Shown piece by piece: positions 58,893-64,000 of a DNA stretch of 64,000 bases. The notes beneath the pieces were generated by a model that searched no databases, was not told the DNA's origin, and saw nothing but the letters and a program-made list of their open reading frames with translations. The position numbers and the translations under genes were made by a program. Each line of letters starts with the position of its first letter. The stretch's first letter is position 1. This DNA is from Pantoea brenneri (GTDB lineage: Bacteria > Pseudomonadota > Gammaproteobacteria > Enterobacterales > Enterobacteriaceae), in NCBI GenBank assembly GCA_002095305.1, contig MIEI01000005.1:1-64000 (forward strand), read 5' to 3'.

Positions 58893-60215
58893 ATGAGTCA
58901 CACCCCGTCTTTACAAAAGTCGCCCAAAAGCGCGGCCAGAACCATCTTCAACGTTACCAGCGGTAACTTTCTCGAAATGTACGACTTTATGGTGTTTGGT
59001 TATTACGCCACCGCCATTGCCAAAACCTTTTTCCCGGGCGACGACCCGTTCGCCTCACTGATGTTAACGCTAATGACCTTTGGTGCCGGCTTCCTGATGC
59101 GTCCGCTCGGGGCGATCATTCTGGGGGCGTACATTGACCATCATGGCCGCCGCAAAGGTCTGCTGCTGACGCTGGGTCTGATGGCGATCGGTACGCTGAC
59201 GATTGCGCTGGTGCCTGGCTACGCCACGCTGGGCGCAGCGGCACCGATACTGATCCTGCTCGGCCGCTTACTGCAGGGCTTCTCGGCAGGCGTTGAGCTG
59301 GGCGGCGTCTCGGTCTATCTGGCGGAAGTGGCGCCAGAAGGACGCAAAGGGTTCTTTGTCAGCTGGCAATCCGGCAGTCAGCAGATTGCGGTCATTTTTG
59401 CCGCGTTGCTCGGCCTGGCGCTGAATCATCTGCTGGCGAAAGAGGCGGTCACCGAGTGGGGCTGGCGCATTCCGTTTGTGGTCGGCTGCCTGATCGTGCC
59501 GTTCCTGTTCTATATCCGCCGGATGCTGGAAGAGACCGAAGCGTTCAGCAAGCGTAAACACCATCCGCGGATGACCGAGATTATGCGTTCGGTGGCCAGT
59601 AACTGGGCGCTGGTGCTGGCGGGGATGCTGATGGTAGTCACCACCACCGTGATGTTCTACATGATCACCGCGTTTACGCCGACCTTCGGCAAAACGGTGC
59701 TGATGATGAGTGATAAGCAGGCGTTCCTGGTGACGCTGTGCGTCGGCATCTCTAACCTGATCTGGCTGCCGCTGATGGGATCGCTGTCAGACCGCATCGG
59801 CCGTCGCCCGCTACTGATCGTCTTTACCCTGCTGATGATTGCCACCACCTGGCCGGTGCTGCACTGGCTGGTGGGATCGGCCAGCTTCGCTCACCTGCTG
59901 GAAGCGGAATTGTGGCTGTCGTTTCTCTATGCCAGCTATAACGGAGCGATGGTGGTGTATCTGGCGGAAATCATGCCCGCCGAGGTGCGCGCTGCCGGTT
60001 TCTCTATGGCTTACAGCCTGGCGACTGCGCTGTTTGGCGGCTTTACCCCGGCGATTTCCAGCTACCTGATCCACGCCACCGGCGACAAAGCGATGCCGGG
60101 TGTCTGGCTGACCTTCGCCGCCGTCTGTGGCTTAATCGGCACGCTGCTGATTGGCCGGATGGTGAAGCAGTATCAGGCGCGCCACAGCGGTGCACCGGTC
60201 AGCGCCTCGCTCTAA
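58893..60215 (+). CDS. MFS transporter, metabolite:H+ symporter family (citrate/tricarballylate type)
   Basis: 440 residues, 12 transmembrane helices. The start region TSGNFLEMYDFMVFGYYATAIAKTFFP and RPLGAIILGAYIDHHGRRKGL are typical of the CitA/TcuC branch of MHS transporters, which import citrate or tricarballylate with protons. LQGFSAGVELGGVSVYLAEVAPEGRKGF and SDRIGRRPLL are general MFS loops. No citrate-metabolism gene is adjacent, so the substrate is inferred from family. Its stop overlaps the end of the convergent pilus gene by 4 bp, with no room for a terminator. Confidence 0.9.
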   Translation: MSHTPSLQKSPKSAARTIFNVTSGNFLEMYDFMVFGYYATAIAKTFFPGDDPFASLMLTLMTFGAGFLMRPLGAIILGAYIDHHGRRKGLLLTLGLMAIGTLTIALVPGYATLGAAAPILILLGRLLQGFSAGVELGGVSVYLAEVAPEGRKGFFVSWQSGSQQIAVIFAALLGLALNHLLAKEAVTEWGWRIPFVVGCLIVPFLFYIRRMLEETEAFSKRKHHPRMTEIMRSVASNWALVLAGMLMVVTTTVMFYMITAFTPTFGKTVLMMSDKQAFLVTLCVGISNLIWLPLMGSLSDRIGRRPLLIVFTLLMIATTWPVLHWLVGSASFAHLLEAELWLSFLYASYNGAMVVYLAEIMPAEVRAAGFSMAYSLATALFGGFTPAISSYLIHATGDKAMPGVWLTFAAVCGLIGTLLIGRMVKQYQARHSGAPVSASL

Positions 60216-61189
60216 AATGACAAATCCACCACCACGCTGTCGCTGTAGTTTCCGGCTGGCGGCGTGTTCTGGCTGGTCAGGACCCGCGCGGTGTAGTTAA
60301 AGCCGCGCGTCAGTCCATCTGCCGAAACCGCCGACGAGGTGGTGCTGCTCCAGCGCTCAGTCCCGCCTGGTCCCCAGCGGTTGCTGGTGGTCCCCTGATA
60401 GATCTCATAGCTCAGACGATTCGCGCCACTCGCCATGTTCCTGACGCTGCCGACCGGATAGCTGCCGTTGCTCAGGCCGACGGTATAGGTGCTGCCTTTG
60501 CTGCACAGTACGTTAATGGTCTGTGACACGCTGGAGAAGCTGCCGACCAGCGGCGCACTGCCAAAGCTGATATTCGGCGCGGTAATGGTGGTGCAGTCAT
60601 TAGTCAGGATCGCCGTGACGGTAATCGGAATCACCCCGCTGCCGGTCTGTTCGCTTAAGCAGAGGCTACCGATGCCAATACTGGTACAGATGCGGTAAGT
60701 GACAGCCATATTCAGCGTCACCTGATATGTGCCCGCCGCGACCACCTGACCGGGCACGGTGCGCAGATAGATCGGAATCGTGAAGTTCAGGCTGCCGAGC
60801 AGGCCAGCCAGGTTGATCAGGGTTTGCGAACCATAGACAAACGGGGTGCCACCGACCGTCAGCTCAGTAGCGCAGGCGCTGTCGGTACAGAGCCGGACCG
60901 GTACATTGTCGCTGCCGGTATCGCCGCTGCGCTTGAGGATGCCGCGGGTGCCGTTACTGTTGGTGGCACCGGTCAGCTGAAAGGTGATCTGGTTATTGCC
61001 CAGCAGCGACAGCGCCGCACCGGCGCCACAGTTGACGTTGGCGTTGGTAGTGACAGCGCTGACGGTGCTGTTGGCGACAAAGGTGGTGACGGAGCCGAAG
61101 CTGGCCGTAGAGGCGGGCAGGGCGCAGGCGGCGTAGCCGAATGACGGCAGCAGCAACAACAGGCCGGCGAATAGCAGACGATTTATCAT
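60212..61189 (-). CDS. Two-domain spore-coat-protein-U (SCPU) family pilus protein, possible CsuE-type tip adhesin
   Basis: 325 residues. Signal peptide ends at FGYAA, followed by two SCPU domains (~22-170 and ~175-325), each with the immunoglobulin-like pattern of archaic (sigma) chaperone-usher pilins: ITFQLTGATNSNG...LCTDSACATELTVGG in the first; DCTTITAPNISFGSAPL, INVLCSKGSTYTVGLSNG and GGTERWSSTTSS in the second, ending NYSDSVVVDLSF. Two-domain members such as Acinetobacter CsuE form the pilus tip. Its ATG overlaps the usher stop (ATGA), so the two are translationally coupled. Tip role is inferred. Confidence 0.85.
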   Translation of the reverse strand: MINRLLFAGLLLLLPSFGYAACALPASTASFGSVTTFVANSTVSAVTTNANVNCGAGAALSLLGNNQITFQLTGATNSNGTRGILKRSGDTGSDNVPVRLCTDSACATELTVGGTPFVYGSQTLINLAGLLGSLNFTIPIYLRTVPGQVVAAGTYQVTLNMAVTYRICTSIGIGSLCLSEQTGSGVIPITVTAILTNDCTTITAPNISFGSAPLVGSFSSVSQTINVLCSKGSTYTVGLSNGSYPVGSVRNMASGANRLSYEIYQGTTSNRWGPGGTERWSSTTSSAVSADGLTRGFNYTARVLTSQNTPPAGNYSDSVVVDLSF

Positions 61190-63843
61190 GGTGAGTTTCC
61201 GGTAGTAAAAGCATCAGCAGGATGGGCGGCGCTGCCAGCCGCCACTGCCGGCAGCGCGCAGGTCAATGGCCCATAGGTTCTCAGCGCCTGCGGCTGACCG
61301 CCGGCAATTTGCAGTTCGGTATCACAGTGGCGGCCATCCGGCGTCACGACCTGTATCGGATTGCTGGCGGTCAGATCTTCCATCCAGACAATGCCATCCC
61401 AGCCGACATATTCGGTGGCGTGATTGGGGCGCTGCACCAGGCTCGACACCGGCAACGGCTGGCCCTGCGCATCGTGCAGGATCACGCTGGCGGAGCGCAG
61501 TTTTTCCACCGGGAAGTTGAGCAGATAACCGCTCTGACGTTTCACGGCAAAACGCTGCTCTACCCGCGGTGTGGTCATATCCGCGGGTAGGTCGAGGGTA
61601 TCGATATCATATTTGGCCGGATAGTAGCTGCTGATCGACGGCACCAGCAGATAGCCCTGCTGATTGGTGCGGCCCATCGACTGGTTCTCGTAACGGACCG
61701 TGACGTCGGGATAGTTGGTTTTGACCAGCACAAAGGCGTCGTTAATCTCATTGGCGATAAACAGACTGTTGTCCATCAACACCAGCGCGCCGGAGAGGTC
61801 AGCCCACTGGGTGGTATTGTCATCATCGCCATAAAAGCCCGCCGAGGTATCGATCTGGTTGTTGCGATAGCGCAGACTGCCCTGACGATAATCCCCGCTG
61901 TCGCCGCTCTGATTGGCCCACGAGGCGTCCCAGGCGATGCCGCCGTCGCTGGGCATAGCGCGCGAGACATAGAGCCGCTGATTATCGCGCCCCAGCTGGT
62001 CGCGTTCGGTGCTGATGGCGGCACTGCCCTGTTCGCCGAATGGGATCACCAGCGAAATAGCACCGGTCCAGCTTTTTTCCTGCTGATCGCGGCTGGCTGA
62101 AACATAGAGGCTGCTGTTACCCCACAGATTTTTACTCCACGAGAGGTTCCATAACCGGGTGCGATCGCCGCGGCCACCGGTGATGTCGATATAGGCCGCG
62201 CCGACGCTGCCGAAGCGGTTGAGCGACACGCTGGCGCTGTACTGGGCGCTGCGGCGCGACAGCGCATAGCTGCTGCCGGCGTCGGTGCCGGCGCGGCTGC
62301 CGACCAGCGCCAGATTGCCAAAGTCGCGGCTGCGCTGTGTTTGCTGGGTACCGAGGTTAAACCAGCGGTTGTTGTACTGATAACCCCAGCTGTACTGCGT
62401 GCCGGTCTGGCCGTCGAGCTGGCTTTGCGCCACCGCGCCATTCACCACGCCCCAGCTGCCGACGCGCAGCAGGCCGCCGACGCCGCCCATTGCCAGACTG
62501 TCGCTTCCTTCAGCGTGGCTCTCCAGCGTCAGCCAGTCGGTCATACCGTAACGATAAGACCCGCTGGCCGCCGCCGCGCCATAATCAAAATTCTTTATCC
62601 CGTAGTTCTGACGGATCGCCCCGGCTGAAAACGCGTAGTCGGACAGTCCCGACTTCAGCAGGCTGCTGGAAACGTAGAATGGCAGGGTGGTGGTGATGCG
62701 CCGGCCAACCGCATCGGTGGTGGTGATCACCGCATCACCTGCGCCATTCACGAACGGTACGTTGGTCAGTGACCACGGCCCCGGCTGCACATTCGCCTGG
62801 CTGGAGCGATAGCCGTTAATAAACAGATCGACGGTCGAGGGCACAGCGGCCTGGCCGGAAAAGGCGGGCAGCGGATAGGTCACCAGATCGGGACGGACAC
62901 CAAAGTCACGGCCAATCCGGACGCCGCCCAGCCGCACGCTGTTACTCCAGGCCAGTGAGTCGGTCACCAGGTCGCCGACCTGCCAGCTGATCGCCGCATT
63001 TTCGTTTTCATTGCTCCACCAACTGTCGTAGCGGATATAGCCGTCATCCTGATAGCTGTTGCTGCCCTCCAGCTGCTGCTGCCAGACGCCGTTGCTGGAG
63101 AACTGTCCGGCCGCGCCAAACAGCCGCAGCTCGTTCCAGGCGGAAAGGCGGGTGCCGCTGTTATCGGTCCGGCTGGCGTAGAGGTCATAATTGATCAGCG
63201 CTCCATTGCTGGTGCGTCCGGGGTAGCGCGGTCCGTTTTGCGCCTCGCCAATCACCTGACCCGGCAGCCAGCCCGGCGGTACGGTGAGCAGCAGGCGCTG
63301 CCGCGCATCGTCATACTCTACTTTGACCTGCGGCAGCGCGCTGACGTCGATTTGTGGCTGCTGGCCCAGCTTATCCAACGGCAGACCGGCGCGCTGCAGG
63401 TCGCCACTGCGCAGCCAGAAGTGGCCGTCACGCTGCTCGACCGTCACGATGTCACCGCGCGCCTGCTGGTTAACCACCAGCTCCAGCATATATTGCTGAC
63501 CGTTTCCCTGGTTTTGCAGACTGGGCGGCGGCGTCAGCCATACGCCAGCCAGCAGCAACAGCCAGCCCATGCCGGACACTTTTCTTCCGGCAATACTCAG
63601 GGTAAATGCCGCAGCGAGGCTGCTGCCAGCAATGATCAGCGATAGCAGCAGGGCGATCAGCGCGATCGTCGCGTCAGGCTGTGACCAGTCGGTCAGCCGG
63701 GTATGAAACGCCCAACTGCTCAGCGCGCCGCAGGGCAACGCCGCGGCTATCCAGCCGGTGACGCGCCAGGGCGTCGGCCAGACACGCCGTACCGGCTGAG
63801 CGGACTGGCTCAGCCGATCAATAAACGGGTCATGATTTCTCAT
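61186..63843 (-). CDS. Chimeric ORF: truncated NrsF-type anti-sigma factor joined in frame to an archaic fimbrial outer-membrane usher
   Basis: 885 codons. Residues 1-~103 resemble the anti-sigma factor NrsF (DUF1109): a cytoplasmic start FIDRLSQSAQPVRRV, a helix near 29-45, a second near 57-85 ending LSIAGRK, and a third (WLLLLAGVWL, 94-103). NrsF is normally about 210 residues with six helices, so half is missing. From ~104 the sequence is a full-length mature usher (~780 residues): YMLELVVNQQARGDIVTVEQRDGHFWLRSGDL, RIGRDFGVRPDLVTYPLPAFSGQAAVPSTVDLF in parts, and C-terminal plug/CTD regions such as YEYVGWDG-like EYVGWDGIVW. Helix 3 lies where the usher signal peptide should be. An ATG at 63570 (or GTG at 63579) could start the usher alone. 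Overlaps the ECF sigma gene by 14 bp and the SCPU gene by 4 bp. Confidence 0.8.
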   Translation of the reverse strand: MRNHDPFIDRLSQSAQPVRRVWPTPWRVTGWIAAALPCGALSSWAFHTRLTDWSQPDATIALIALLLSLIIAGSSLAAAFTLSIAGRKVSGMGWLLLLAGVWLTPPPSLQNQGNGQQYMLELVVNQQARGDIVTVEQRDGHFWLRSGDLQRAGLPLDKLGQQPQIDVSALPQVKVEYDDARQRLLLTVPPGWLPGQVIGEAQNGPRYPGRTSNGALINYDLYASRTDNSGTRLSAWNELRLFGAAGQFSSNGVWQQQLEGSNSYQDDGYIRYDSWWSNENENAAISWQVGDLVTDSLAWSNSVRLGGVRIGRDFGVRPDLVTYPLPAFSGQAAVPSTVDLFINGYRSSQANVQPGPWSLTNVPFVNGAGDAVITTTDAVGRRITTTLPFYVSSSLLKSGLSDYAFSAGAIRQNYGIKNFDYGAAAASGSYRYGMTDWLTLESHAEGSDSLAMGGVGGLLRVGSWGVVNGAVAQSQLDGQTGTQYSWGYQYNNRWFNLGTQQTQRSRDFGNLALVGSRAGTDAGSSYALSRRSAQYSASVSLNRFGSVGAAYIDITGGRGDRTRLWNLSWSKNLWGNSSLYVSASRDQQEKSWTGAISLVIPFGEQGSAAISTERDQLGRDNQRLYVSRAMPSDGGIAWDASWANQSGDSGDYRQGSLRYRNNQIDTSAGFYGDDDNTTQWADLSGALVLMDNSLFIANEINDAFVLVKTNYPDVTVRYENQSMGRTNQQGYLLVPSISSYYPAKYDIDTLDLPADMTTPRVEQRFAVKRQSGYLLNFPVEKLRSASVILHDAQGQPLPVSSLVQRPNHATEYVGWDGIVWMEDLTASNPIQVVTPDGRHCDTELQIAGGQPQALRTYGPLTCALPAVAAGSAAHPADAFTTGNSP
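63535..63579 (-). other. Junction of NrsF-like and usher sequences
   Basis: Around the GTG (63579) and ATG (63570) codons the protein changes from an NrsF-like third membrane helix to the usher N-terminus (TPPPSLQNQGNGQQY). There is no stop codon between them. GGAAGAAAAG just upstream could serve as a ribosome binding site for a separate usher start, but the spacing is good only for the GTG. Confidence 0.6.
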
Positions 63844-64000
63844 GATTGCTTCCATATTTTCGTAGGTTAAGCATTGCACGATGCAGCAGGGATTTGACCG
63901 CTGATACCGATTGATTGGTTTCGGCGGCCGCCTGCGCCAGACTTTGTTCACGCAGATGGACCGATTCAACGATTTCACGCTGTCGCAGCGGCAGCGTACC
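63830..64000 (-). CDS. ECF-type RNA polymerase sigma factor, partial (C-terminal region 4 only)
   Basis: The last 56 codons of a gene running in from the right edge: LPLRQREIVESVHLREQSL, AQAAAETNQSVSAVKSLLHR, AMLNLRKYG, which is the sigma region 4 helix-turn-helix of ECF sigma factors. It ends with TGA at 63830, 14 bp inside the NrsF-like frame. A sigma/anti-sigma pair in overlapping frames is the standard arrangement for this class. The start and region 2 are outside the window. Confidence 0.8.
   Translation of the reverse strand, partial: GTLPLRQREIVESVHLREQSLAQAAAETNQSVSAVKSLLHRAMLNLRKYGSNHEKS

Overview
The window is chromosomal DNA of an enterobacterium. Gene order closely follows the Escherichia coli stretch fadH, ileX, mug, rpoD, dnaG, rpsU, tsaD, plsY, folB, uppP, cca, ygiM, ygiF, glnE, hldE, ubiK, ribB, ygiD, ygiBC, tolC, nudF, yqiB, cpdA, yqiA, parE, ygiN, mdaB, parC, plsC, ftsP, dkgA, yqhC, yghB, metC, exbBD. 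The proteins are close to, but clearly not, those of E. coli. The accessory content (SulP with carbonic anhydrase, periplasmic PheC, archaic usher pilus) fits Erwiniaceae such as Pantoea or Erwinia; that genus-level guess is inference.

Left part (1-14.5 kb): a partial fadH, a YfiH-like protein, an e(P4)-type lipoprotein phosphatase, a carbonic anhydrase/SulP bicarbonate-uptake pair, a membrane diguanylate cyclase, ddlA, a GntP-family permease, an A+T-rich orphan fliB and an SDR enzyme divergent from a TetR regulator. Non-core genes are concentrated here, with long gene-poor gaps. No transposase, integrase, CRISPR array or phage gene was seen anywhere.

Middle (15-48.5 kb): the conserved housekeeping block, including the rpsU-dnaG-rpoD macromolecular-synthesis operon, tRNA-Ile2, tRNA maturation (tsaD, cca), envelope lipid and cell-wall genes (plsY, uppP, hldE, plsC, tolC), nitrogen control (glnE), an FMN riboswitch with ribB, cAMP breakdown (cpdA), and both topoisomerase IV subunits. 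A LysR gene and a periplasmic cyclohexadienyl dehydratase gene are inserted around parE/parC.

Right part (48.5-64 kb): ftsP, dkgA/yqhC, yghB, metC, a TRAP transporter inserted between metC and a Fur-box-preceded exbBD, an MHS-family carboxylate transporter, and at the edge an ECF sigma factor, an NrsF-type anti-sigma region joined in frame to an archaic chaperone-usher outer-membrane usher, and a two-domain spore-coat-U pilus protein. That chimera is the most unusual structure here.

A cross-cutting observation: three genes (LysR regulator, ftsP, yqhC) are each broken by one missing base, and ygiB/ygiC are fused in a way one missing base would explain. In all four the missing base is a coding-strand G next to other Gs. 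This looks as much like a homopolymer sequencing or assembly artefact as like real gene decay, and should be settled before calling these pseudogenes.
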